A DNA stretch of 64,000 nucleotides. Origin: Megalopta genalis. Its lineage: Eukaryota > Arthropoda > Insecta > Hymenoptera > Halictidae. The notes under the pieces were generated by a model. The model saw nothing but the letters and a program-made list of their open reading frames with translations. It was not told the origin of the DNA and searched no databases. The stretch covers positions 32,210,689-32,274,688 of the forward strand of contig NC_135017.1 in assembly GCF_051020955.1 (NCBI RefSeq). Direction: 5' to 3'. Position numbers and translations under genes: made by a program. Below, piece by piece: positions 26,901 to 39,700 of the stretch; the stretch's first letter is position 1; each line of letters begins with the position of its first letter.

Positions 26901-29900
26901 ATTTAGCTACAACTGCATGCGAAACGAACGAGTTAGCTTCAAATCCATGCAAAACACATGATTTAGCTTCAAATCAATGCTATGTAGAAGGTTTACTTTC
27001 AAAACCATGCGAAACAAATGATTTAGCTTGAAACACTTGGGATATAAGCGATATAGCTTCAAATGCAGACGAATCAAACGAGTTAGCTTAAAAAAATCCA
27101 TGCGATACACATGATTTAGCTTCAATTCAATGCGAAGTAGAAGAATTAGCTACAAATCCATGCGAATAAAATGATTTAGGTTTAGATACTTGCGACATAA
27201 TTGATATAGCTTCAACAGCAGGGAAAACAATCGAGTTAGCTTCAAATCGATGCGAAACACATGCTTCAGCTTCAAATCAATGCTATGTAGAAGGTTTAGT
27301 ATCAAATCCATGCGGAACAAATGATTTAGCTTCAGATACTTGCGATGTAAGTGATATAGCTTCAAATGCAGGCGAAACAAACGAGACAGCTTCAAATCCA
27401 TGCGAAACAAATGATTTAGCTGCAAATCAATGCGATTTAGAAAGTTTAGCTTCAAATCCATGCATAACACATGATTTACCTTCAAATCAATTCGAAGTAC
27501 ACGGCTTAGATTCAAATCCATGCGAAACAAATTGTTTAGCTACAAATACTTGTGTTATACGTTATTTAGATTCAACTGCATGCGCAACAAACGAGTCAGC
27601 TTCAAAGACATGCGAAACACATGATTTAGCAACAAATCAATGCGATGTAGAAGGTTTAGCTTCAAATCCATGCGAAACAAATTGTTTAGCTATAAATACT
27701 TGTGATATACGTTATTTAGCTACAACTGCATGCGAAACGAACGAGTTAGCTTCAAATCCATGAGAAACACACGATTTAGCTTCAAATCAATGCGATGTAG
27801 AAGGTTTAGCTTCAAATCCAAGCGATACACATGGTTTAGCTTCAAATACTTGCGATATAAGTGATCTAGCTCCAAATACAGGCGAAACGAAAGAGTTAGC
27901 TTCAAATCCAAGCGAAACACATGATTTAGCTTCAAATCAATACGATGTAGAAGGTTTAGCTTCAAATCCATGCGAAACAAATTGTTTAGCTATAAATACT
28001 TGTGATATACGTTATTTAGCTACAACTGCATGCGAAACGAACGAGTTAGCTTAAAATCCATACGAAAGACATGATTTAGCTTCAAATCAGTGCGTTCTAG
28101 GAGGCTTAGCATCAAAACCCATGCGAAACAAACGAGTTAGCTTCAAATCCATGCAAAACACATGATTAATCTGCAACTGCATGCGAAACACATGATTTAG
28201 ATTGAAATTCAAGCGAAACACATAGCTTAGCTTAATTTTAATGCGGAACAAATGGTTTAGCTCAAATACTTGTGATATACATGATATAGCATCAAATGCA
28301 GGCGAAACGAATGAGTTAGCTTCATATCCGTGCGAAACACATGATTTAGCTGGAAATCAATGCGAACTAGATGTGTTAGCTTCAAAACCATTCGAAACGA
28401 ATGATTTAGCTTTAAATACTTGCGAATATAAGTGAAATGACTTCAAATGCAGGCGAAACAAACGAGTTTGCTTCAAATCAATGCGAAACACATGATTTAT
28501 CTTCAAATTAATGCGAAGTAGAGGGCTTAGCATCAAATCCATGCGAAAAGAATGATTTAGCTTCAAATACTTGCGAATATAAGGGATACAGATTCAAATG
28601 CATGCGAAACAAACGAGTTAGCTTCAAATACTTGCGATATAAATGAAACAGCTTCAAATGCAGACAAAACAAACGAGTTAGCTTCAAATACTTGCGATAT
28701 AAGTGATATAGCTTCAAATGCAGGAGAGACAAATGAGTTAGCTTCAAAACCATGCGAAACACATGATTTAGCTTCAAATACATGCGAAACACATGGATTA
28801 GCTTCATATTCTTGCGAAACAAATGGTTTTGCTTCAGATACTTGTGATAAACATGATTTAGCTGCAACTGCATGCGAAACAAACGAGTTAGCTTCAAATT
28901 CAAGCGAAACAATGATTTAGCCTTAAATCAATGCGAAGTAGAAGGCTTAGCTTCAAATATATGAGAAACGAATGGTTTAGCTTCAAGCACTTGCGATGTA
29001 AGTGATATAGCTTCAAATGCATACGAAACAAACTAATTAGCCTCAAATCCATGCAAAACACATATTTTATCTTCAAATCAATGCGAAGCAGAAGGCTTGG
29101 CTTCGAATTCATGCGAATCAAATGCTTTAGTTTCAAATACTTGTGATATACATGATATATATTCATATGCAAGCGGAACAAACGAGTTAGCTTCACATCC
29201 ATGCGAATCACATGATCTACATGCAAATCAATGCGATGTAGAAGGCTTAGCTTCAAATCCATGTGAAACAAATGATTTAGCTTCAAATACTTGCGACATA
29301 AGTAATATAGCTTCAAATGCAGACGAAACAAACGAGTTAGCTTCATATCCAAGGGAAACACATGATTTAGCTTCAAATCAATGCGATGTAGAAGGTTTAG
29401 CTTCAAATCTGAGCGAAACAAATGATTCAGCTTCAAATTCTCTCGATATTAGTGATATAGCTTGAAATGCAGACGAAACACACGATTGGCTTCAAATCCA
29501 TGCGAAACAAATGATTTAGTTTTAAGTCAATTCTCAGTAGAAGGATTAGCTTCAAATCCATGCGAAACAAATGATTAAGCTTCAAATACTTGCGATATAA
29601 ATGAGGTAGCTTCAAATGCAGACAGAACAAACGAGTTAGCTTCAAATCCATGCAAAACACATGATTTAGCTTCAAATCAAAGAGAAGTAGAAGGCTTAGC
29701 GTCAAATACATGAGAAACAATTGATTTACCTTCAGATAGTTGCGAGGTAAGTGATATAGCTTCAAATGCAGGAGAAACAAACGAGTTAGCTTCAAATCCA
29801 TGCAAAACACTTGATTTAGCTTCAAATCCAAGCGAAACACATGATTTAGCTTCAAATCAATACGATGTAGAAGGCTTAGCTTCAAATCCATGCGAAACAA

Positions 29901-29983
29901 ATTGTTTAGCTATAAATACTTGTGATATACGTTATTTAGCTACAACTGCATGCGAAACGAACGAGTTAGCTTAAAATCCATGC
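23920..29983 (+). repeat. Near-identical tandem duplication, period 3,031-3,033 bp
   Basis: Copy 1 is about 23920-26950 and copy 2 about 26951-29983. Line-by-line comparison shows almost complete identity. The only differences I noticed are two 1-bp insertions in copy 2: ATGGTTTAGCTC near 28252 against ATGGTTAGCTC near 25222, and TTTAGCCTTAAATC near 28917 against TTTAGCTTAAATC near 25885. These explain why the offset grows from 3,031 to 3,032 to 3,033 bp. Both copies share oddities such as a run of seven A at 24059/27090 and an atypical stretch with TTAGCTTAATTTTAATGCGG near 25195/28226. The near identity points to a very recent event, or to recent gene conversion. Confidence 0.92.
25057..25090 (+). 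repeat. CCC signature junction, copy 2 of 9
   Basis: CAGTGCGTTCTAGGAGGC is followed by a unit with CAAAACCCATGCG. It lies inside copy 1 of the 3.03-kb duplication, and its twin at 28088 lies in copy 2. A further copy at 30308, with AGGCGTAGC, follows just outside the duplication, showing that the tag was already present before the 3.03-kb event. Confidence 0.85.
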
Positions 29984-31680
29984 GAAACACATGATTTAGC
30001 TTCAAATCAATGCGATGTAGAAGGTTCAGCTTCAAATACATACGACACATATGATTTAGCTTCAAATACTTCCGATATAAATGATATAGCTTCAAAAGCT
30101 GGAGGAACAAACGAGGTAGCTTCAATTCCATGCGAAACAAATGATTTAGCTGCAAATCAATACGAAGTAGAAGGTTTAGCTTCAAATCCATGCGAAACAA
30201 ATTGTTTAGCTATAAATACTTGTGATATACGTTATTTAGCTACAACTGCATGCGAAACGAACGAGTTAGCTTAAAATCCATACGAAAGACATGATTTAGC
30301 TTCAAATCAGTGCGTTCTAGGAGGCGTAGCATCAAAACCCATGCGAAACAAACGAGTTAGCTTCAAATCCATGCGAAACACATGATTTAGCTTCAAATAA
30401 ATACGAAGTAGAAGGCTTAGCTTTAAATTCATGCGAAACGAAAGATTCAGCTTCAAATACTTGCGATATAAGTGATATAGCTTCAAATACAGGCGAAACG
30501 AACGAGTTAGCTTCAAATGCATGCGAAACACATGATTCAACTGCAAATCAATGCGATGTAGGAGGTTTATCTTCAAAACCATGCCAAACACATGATTTAG
30601 CTTCAAATCCATGGTATGTAGAAGGTTTAGCTTCAAATCCATGCGAAACACATTATTTAGCTGCAAATCAGTGCGAAGTAGAAGGATCAGGTTCAAATCC
30701 ATGCGATTCAAATGGTTCATCTTCAAATACTTGTGAAAGACATGATTTAGCTTCAACTGCATGCGAAACAAACGAGTTAGCTTCAAATCCATGCGAAACA
30801 CATGATTTAGCTTCAAATCAATGCGATGTAGAAGGTTCAGCTTCAAATACATACGACACATATGATTTAGTTTCAAATACTTCCGTTATAAATGATATAG
30901 CTTCAAAAGTTGGAGGAACAAACGAGGTAGCTTCAATTCCATGCGAAACAAATGATTCAGCTTCAAATCAATCTGAAGTAGATGGCTTAGCTTCAAATCC
31001 ATGCGAAACAGATGGTTTAGCTACAAATACTTGTGACATACATTAGTTAGCTACAACTGCATGCGAAACAAACGAGTTAGCTTCAAATCCATGCGAAACA
31101 CATGATTTAGCTTCGAATGAATGCGATGTAGAAGGTTCAGCTTCAAATACATACGACACATATGATTTAGCTTCAAATACTTCCGATATAAATGATATAG
31201 CTTCAAAAGCTGGAGGAACAAACGAGGTAGCTTCAATTCCATGCGAAACAAATGATTTAGCTGCAAATCAATACGAAGTAGAAGGTTTAGCTTCAAATCC
31301 ATGCGAAACAAATGGTTTAGCTATAAATACTTGTGATATACGTTATTTAGCTACAACTGCATGCGAAACGAACGAGTTAGCTTCAAATCCATACGAAAGA
31401 CATGATTTAGCTTCAAATCAGTGCGTTCTAGGAGGAATAGCATCAAAACCCATGCGAAACAAACGAGTTAGTTTCACATCCATGCAAATCACATGATTTA
31501 GCTTCAAATAAATACGAAGTAGAAGGCTTAGCTTTAAATTCATGCGAAACGAAAGATTCAGCTTCAAATACTTGCGATATAAGTGATATAGCTTCAAATA
31601 CAGGCGAACCGAAGGAGTTAGCTTCAAATTCATGCGAAACACATGATTCAGCTGCAAATCAATGCGATGTAGAAGGTTTA
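29941..31680 (+). repeat. Tandem duplication, period 1,111 bp
   Basis: Positions 29941 to about 30540 match 31052 to about 31650. The period is 37 units plus one base, and the extra base comes from the CAAAACCCATG signature at 30308, repeated at 31419. Copies differ by scattered substitutions such as AGGCGTAGC versus AGGAATAGC next to the signature. They diverge where copy 1 has GTAGGAGGTTTATC (near 30557) and copy 2 has GTAGAAGGTTTAGC. No gene is present. Confidence 0.8.
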
Positions 31681-33757
31681 GCTTCAAATCCATACGATAA
31701 ACTAGATTTAGCTTCAAATCAATGCGATGTAGAAGGTTCAGCTTCAAATACATACGACACATATGATTTAGTTTCAAATACTTCCGATATAAATGATAAA
31801 GCTTCAAAAGCTGGTGGAACAAACGAGGTAGCTTCAATTCCATGCGAAACAAATGATTTAGCTTCAAATCAATGCGAAGTAGATGGCTTAGCTTCAAATC
31901 CATGCGAAACAAATGCTTTAGCTACAAATACTTGTGATATACATTATTTAGCTACAACTGCATGCGAAACAAACGAGTTAGCTTCAAATCCATGCGAAAC
32001 ACATGATTTAGCTTCAAATCAATGCGATGTAGAAGGTTCAGCTTTAAACACATACGACACATATGATTTAGCTTCAAATACTTCCGATATAAATGATATA
32101 GCTTCAAAAGTTGGAGGAACAAACGAGGTAGCTTCAATTCCATGCGAAACAAATGATTCAGCTTCAAATCAATGCGAAGTAGATGGCTTAGCTTCAAATC
32201 CATTCGAAACAGATGGTTCAGCTACAAATACTTGTGACATACATTAGTTAGCTACAACTGCATGCGAAACAAACGAATTACCTTCAAAACCATGCGAAAC
32301 ACATGATTTAGCTTCAAATCAATGCGATGTAGAAGGTTCAGCTTCAAATACATACGACACATATGATTTAGCTTCAAATACTTCCGATATAAATGATATA
32401 GCTTCAAAAGCTGGAGGAACAAACGAGGTAGCTTCAAATCCATGCGAAACACATGATTTAGCTTCAAATAAATACGAAGTAGAAGGCTTAGCTTTAAATT
32501 CATGCGAAACGAAAGATTCAGCTTCAAATACTTGCGATATAAGTGATATAACTTCAAGTACAGGCGAAACGAACGAGTTAGCTTCAAATGCATGCGAAAC
32601 ACATGATTCAGCAGCAAATCAATGCGATGTAGGAGTTTTAGCTTCAAAATCATGCCAAACACATGATTTAGCTTCAAATCCATGGGATCTAGAAGGTTTA
32701 GCTTCAAATCCATGCGAAACACATTATTTAGCTGCAAATCAGTGCGAAGTAGAAGGATCAGGTTCAAATCCATGCGATTCAAATGGTTCATCTTCAAATA
32801 CTTGTGAAAGACATGATTTAGCTTCAACTGCATGCGAAACAAACGAGTTAGCTTCAAATCCATGCGAAACACATGACTTAGCTTCAAAGCAATGCGATGT
32901 AGAAGGATTAGCTTCAAATCCATGCAAAACACGTGATTTAGCTTCCAATTAATTCGAAGTAGAAGGCTTAGCTTCAAATCCATGCGAAACAAATGGTTTA
33001 GCTTCAAATACTTATGATATACATGATATAGCTTCAAATGTAGGCGGGAAAAACGAGTTAGCTTCAAATCCATGCGAAAGACATGATTTAGCTTCAAATA
33101 AATACGAAGTAGAAGTCTTAGCTTCAAATTCATGTGTAACGAAAGATTCAGCTTCAAATACTTGCGATATAAGTGATATAGCTTCAAATAAAAGGCGAAA
33201 CGAACGATTTAGCTTCAAATGCATGCGAAACACATGATTCAGCTGGAAATCAATGCGATGTAGAAAGTATAGCTTCAAATCCATGCAAGACACTAGATTA
33301 TGCTTCAAATCAATACGATGTAGAAGGTTCAGCTTCAAATACATACGACACATATGATTTAGCATGAAATACTTCCGATATAAATGATATAGCTTCTAAA
33401 GCTGGAGAAACAAACGAGGTAGCTTCAAATCCATACGAAACACATGATTTAGCTGCAAATCAATGCGATGTAGAAAGTATAGCTTCAAATCCATGCGATA
33501 CACTAGATTTAGCTTCAAATCAATACGATGTAGAAGCTTCAGATTCAAATACATACGACACATATGATTTAGTTTCAAATACTTCCGATATAAATGATAT
33601 AGCTTCAAAAGCTGGTGGAACAAACGAGGTAGCTTCAATTCCATGCGAAACAAATGATTTAGCTTCAAATCAATGCGAAGTAGATGCCTTAGCTTCAAAT
33701 CCATGCGAAACAAATGCTTTAGCTACAAATACTTGTGTTATACATTATTTAGCTACA
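31680..33757 (+). repeat. Satellite stretch related to the 1,591-bp repeats
   Basis: Regular units with an internal block (about 32430-33180) that resembles 35840-36520 at an offset near 3,364 bp. They share GCAAAGCAATGCGATGTAG and CCAATTAATTCGAAGTAG variants. This appears to be an older relative of the 1,591-bp higher-order repeat, since the copies differ by several unit gains and losses. A one-base insertion in AAATAAAAGGCGAAACG near 33190 shifts phase locally. Nothing but satellite is seen. Confidence 0.7.
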
Positions 33758-36700
33758 ACTGCATGCGAAACAAACGAGTTAGCTTCAAATCCATGCGAAA
33801 CACATGATTTAGCTTCAAATCAATGCGATGTAGAAGGTTCAGCTTCAAATACATACGACACATATGATTTAGCTTCAAATACTTCCGATATAAATGATAT
33901 AGCTTCAAAAGCTGGAGGAACAAACGAGGTAGCTTCAATTCCATGCGAAACAAATGATTTAGCTGCAAATCAATACGAAGTAGAAGGTTTAGCTTCAAAT
34001 CCATGCGAAACAAATGGTTTAGCTATAAATACTTGTGATATACGTTATTTAGCTACAACTGCATGCGGAACGAACGAGTTAGCTTCAAATCCATACGAAA
34101 GACGTGATTTAGCTTCAAATCAATGCGATGTAGAAGGTTTAGCTTCAAATCCATGCGAAAAAAATGATTTAGCTTCAAACACTTGGGGTATAAGTGATAT
34201 AGCTTCAAATGCAGACTAATCAAACGAGTTAGCTTCAAAATCCACGCGATACACATGATTCAGCTTCAAATACTTGCGATATAAGTGATATAGCTTCAAA
34301 TACAGGCGAAACGAACGAGTTAGCTTCAAATGCATGCGAAACACATGATTCAGCTGGAAATCAATGCGATGTAGGAGGTTTAGCTTCAAAACCATGTCAA
34401 ACACATGATTTAGCTTCAAATCCATGGGATGTAGAAGGTTTAGCTTCAAATCCATGCGAAACACATTATATAGCTGCAAATCAGTGCGAAGTAGAAGGAT
34501 CAGGTTCAAATCCATGCGATTCAAATGGTTCATCTTCAAATACTTGTGAAAGACATGATTTAGCTTCAACTGCATGCGAAACAAATGAGTTAGCTGTAAA
34601 TGCATGCGAAACACATGATTTAGCTTCAAATCAATGCGATGTAGAAGGTTTAGCTTCAAATCCATGCAAAAAACGTTATTTAGCTTCCAATTAATGCGAA
34701 GTAGAAGGCTTAGCTCTAAATCCATGCGAAACAAATGGTTTAGCTTCAAATACTTGTGATATACGTTATTTAGATTTAACTGCATGCGCAAAGAACTAGT
34801 TAGCTTCAAATCCATGCGAAACACATGATTTAGCATCAAATCCATGGGATGTAGAAGGTTTAGCTTCAAATCCATGCGAAACAAATGATTTAGCTTCAAA
34901 CACTTGGGGTATAAGTGATATAGCTTCAAATGCAGACTAATCAAACGAGTTAGCTTCATAATCCACGCGATACACATGATTCAGCTTCAAATACTTGCGA
35001 TATAAGTGATGTAGATACAACTGCAGGCGAAACGAACGAGTTAGCTTCAAATCCATGCGATACACTAGATTTAGCTTCAAATCAATGCGATGTAGAAGGT
35101 TCAGCTTCAAATACATACGATACATATGATTTAGCTTCAAATACTTCCGATATAAATGATATAGCTTCAAAAGCTGGAGGAACAAACGAGGTAGCTTCAA
35201 TTCCATGCGAAACAAATGATTTAGCTTCAAATCAATGCGAAGTAGATGGCTTAGCTTCAAATCCATGCGAAACAGATGGTTTAGCTACAAATACTTGTGA
35301 CATACATTAGTTAGCTACAACTGCATGCGAAACAAACGAGTTACCTTCAAAACCATGCGAAACACATGATTTAGCTTCAAATCAATGTGATGTATAAGGT
35401 TTAGCTTCAAATCCATGCGAAACAAATGATTTAGCTTCAAACACTTGGGGTATGAGTGATATAGCTTCAAATGCAGACTAATCAAACGAGTTAGCTTCAA
35501 AATCCACGCGATACACATGATTCAGCTTCAAATACTTGCGATATAAGTGATGTAGATTCAACTGCAGGCGAAACGAACGAGTTAGCTTCAAATCCATGCG
35601 AAACACATGATTTAGCTGCAAATCAATGCGATGTAGAAGGTTTAGCTTCAAATCCATAAGATAAACTAGATTTAGCTTCAAATCAATGCGATGTAGAAGG
35701 TTCAGCTTCAAATACATACGACACATATGATTTAGTTTCAAATACTTCCGATATAAATGATATAGCTTCAAAAGCTGGTGGAACAAACGAGGTAGCTTCA
35801 ATTCCATGCGAAACAAATGATTTAGCTTCAAATCAATGCGAAGTAGATGGCTTAGCTTTAAATTCATGCGAAACGAAAGATTCAGCTTCAAATACTTGCG
35901 ATATAAGTGATATAGCTTCAAATACAGGCGAAACGAACGAGTTAGCTTCAAATGCATGCGAAACACATGATTCAGCAGCAAATCAATGCGATGTAGGAGG
36001 TTTAGCTTCAAAACCATGCCAAACACATGATTTAGCTTCAAATCCATGGAATGTAGAAGGTTTAGCTTCAAATCCATGCGAAACACATTATTTAGCTGCA
36101 AATCAGTGCGAAGTAGAAGGATCAGGTTCAAATCCATGCGATTCAAATGGTTCATCTTCAAATACTTGTGAAAGACATGATTTAGCTTCAACTGCATGCG
36201 AAACAAACGAGTTAGCTTCAAATCCATGCGAAACACATGACTTAGCTTCAAAGCAATGCGATGTAGAAGGATTAGCTTCAAATCCATGCAAAACACGTGA
36301 TTTAGCTTCCAATTAATTCGAAGTAGAAGGCTTAGCTTCAAATACTTATGATATACATGATATAGCTTCAAATGTAGGCGGAAAAAACGAGTTAGCTTCA
36401 ACTCCATGCGAAAGACATGATTTAGCTTCAAATAAATACGAAGTAGAAGGCTTAGCTTCAAATTCATGCGTAACGAAAGATTCAGCTTCAAATACTTGCG
36501 ATATAAGTGATATAGCTTCAAATACAGGCGAAACGAACGAGTTAGCTTCAAATGCATGCGAAACACATGATTCAGCTGCAAATCAATGCGATGTAGGAGG
36601 TTTAGCTTCAAAACCATGCCAAACACATGATTTAGCTTCAAATCCATGGGATGTAGAAGGTTTAGCTTCAAATCCATGCGAAACACATTATTTAGCTGCA

Positions 36701-39700
36701 AATCAGTGCGAAGTAGAAGGATCAAGTTCAAATCCATGCGATTCAAATGGTTCATCTTCAAATACTTGTGAAAGACATGATTTAGCTTCAGCTGCATGCG
36801 AAACAAACGAGTTAGCTTCAAAACCATGCGAAACACATGATTTAGCTTCAAATCAATGCGAAGTAGATGGCTTAGCTTCAAATCCATGCGAAACAGATGG
36901 TTCAGCTACAAATACTTGTGACATACATTAGTTAGCTACAACTGCATGCGAAACAAACGAGTTACCTTCAAAACCATGCGAAACACATGATTTAGCTTCA
37001 AATCCATGCGAAACAAATGATTTAGCTTCAAACACTTGGGGTATAAGTGATATAGCTTCAAATGCAGACTAATCAAACGAGTTAGCTTCAAAATCCACGC
37101 GATATACATGATTCAGCTTCAAATACTTGCGATATAAGTGATGTAGATTCAACTGCAGGCGAAACGAACGAGTTAGCTTCAAATCCATGCGAAACACATG
37201 ATTTAGCTGCAAATCAATGCGATGTAGAAGGTTTAGCTTCAAATCCATAAGATAAACTAGATTTAGCTTCAAATCAATGCGATGTAGAAGGTTCAGCTTC
37301 AAATACATACGACACATATGATTTAGTTTCAAATACTTCCGATATAAATGATATAGCTTCAAAAGCTGGTGGAACAAACGAGGTAGCTTCAATTCCATGC
37401 GAAACAAATGATTTAGCTTCAAATCAATGCGAAGTAGATGGCTTAGCTTTAAATTCATGCGAAACGAAAGATTCAGCTTCAAATACTTGCGATATAAGTG
37501 ATATAGCTTCAAATACAGGCGAAACGAACGAGTTAGCTTCAAATGCATGCGAAACACATGATTCAGCAGCAAATCAATGCGATGTAGGAGGTTTAGCTTC
37601 AAAACCATGCCAAACACATGATTTAGCTTCAAATCCATGGAATGTAGAAGGTTTAGCTTCAAATCCATGCGAAACACATTATTTAGCTGCAAATCAGTGC
37701 GAAGTAGAAGGATCAGGTTCAAATCCATGCGATTCAAATGGTTCATCTTCAAATACTTGTGAAAGACATGATTTAGCTTCAACTGCATGCGAAACAAACG
37801 AGTTAGCTTCAAATCCATGCGAAACACATGATTTAGCTTCAAATCAATGCGATGTAGAAGGTTCAGCTTCAAATACATACGACACATATGATTTAGCTTC
37901 AAATACTTCCGATATAAATGATATAGCTTCAAAAGCTGGAGGAACAAACGAGGTAGCTTCAATTCCATGCGAAACAAATGATTTAGCTGCAAATCAATAC
38001 GAAGTAGAAGGTTTAGCTTCAAATCCATGCGAAACAAATGGTTTAGCTATAAATACTTGTGATATACGTTATTTAGCTACAACTGCATGCGAAACGAACG
38101 AGTTAGCTTCAAATCCATACGAAAGACGTGATTTAGCTTCAAATCAATGCGATGTAGAAGGTTTAGCTTCAAATCCATGCGAAAAAAATGATTTAGCTTC
38201 AAACACTTGGGGTATAAGTGATATAGCTTCAAATGCAGACTAATCAAACGAGTTAGCTTCAAAATCCACGCGATACACATGATTCAGCTTCAAATACTTG
38301 CGATATAAGTGATATAGCTTCAAATACAGGCGAAACGAACGAGTTAGCTTCAAATGCATGCGAAACACATGATTCAGCTGGAAATCAATGCGATGTAGGA
38401 GGTTTAGCTTCAAAACCATGTCAAACACATGATTTAGCTTCAAATCCATGGGATGTAGAAGGTTTAGCTTCAAATCCATGCGAAACACATTATATAGCTG
38501 CAAATCAGTGCGAAGTAGAAGGATCAGGTTCAAATCCATGCGATTCAAATGGTTCATCTTCAAATACTTGTGAAAGACATGATTTAGCTTCAACTGCATG
38601 CGAAACAAATGAGTTAGCTGTAAATGCATGCGAAACACATGATTTAGCTTCAAATCAATGCGATGTAGAAGGTTTAGCTTCAAATCCATGCAAAAAACGT
38701 TATTTAGCTTCCAATTAATGCGAAGTAGAAGGCTTAGCTCTAAATCCATGCGAAACAAATGGTTTAGCTTCAAATACTTGTGATATACGTTATTTAGATT
38801 TAACTGCATGCGCAAAGAACTAGTTAGCTTCAAATCCATGCGAAACACATGATTTAGCATCAAATCCATGGGATGTAGAAGGTTTAGCTTCAAATCCATG
38901 CGAAACAAATGATTTAGCTTCAAACACTTGGGGTATAAGTGATATAGCTTCAAATGCAGACTAATCAAACGAGTTAGCTTCATAATCCACGCGATACACA
39001 TGATTCAGCTTCAAATACTTGCGATATAAGTGATGTAGATACAACTGCAGGCGAAACGAACGAGTTAGCTTCAAATCCATGCGATACACTAGATTTAGCT
39101 TCAAATCAATGCGATGTAGAAGGTTCAGCTTCAAATACATACGATACATATGATTTAGCTTCAAATACTTCCGATATAAATGATATAGCTTCAAAAGCTG
39201 GAGGAACAAACGAGGTAGCTTCAATTCCATGCGAAACAAATGATTTAGCTTCAAATCAATGCGAAGTAGATGGCTTAGCTTCAAATCCATGCGAAACAGA
39301 TGGTTTAGCTACAAATACTTGTGACATACATTAGTTAGCTACAACTGCATGCGAAACAAACGAGTTACCTTCAAAACCATGCGAAACACATGATTTAGCT
39401 TCAAATCAATGTGATGTATAAGGTTTAGCTTCAAATCCATGCGAAACAAATGATTTAGCTTCAAACACTTGGGGTATGAGTGATATAGCTTCAAATGCAG
39501 ACTAATCAAACGAGTTAGCTTCAAAATCCACGCGATACACATGATTCAGCTTCAAATACTTGCGATATAAGTGATGTAGATTCAACTGCAGGCGAAACGA
39601 ACGAGTTAGCTTCAAATCCATGCGAAACACATGATTTAGCTGCAAATCAATGCGATGTAGAAGGTTTAGCTTCAAATCCATAAGATAAACTAGATTTAGC

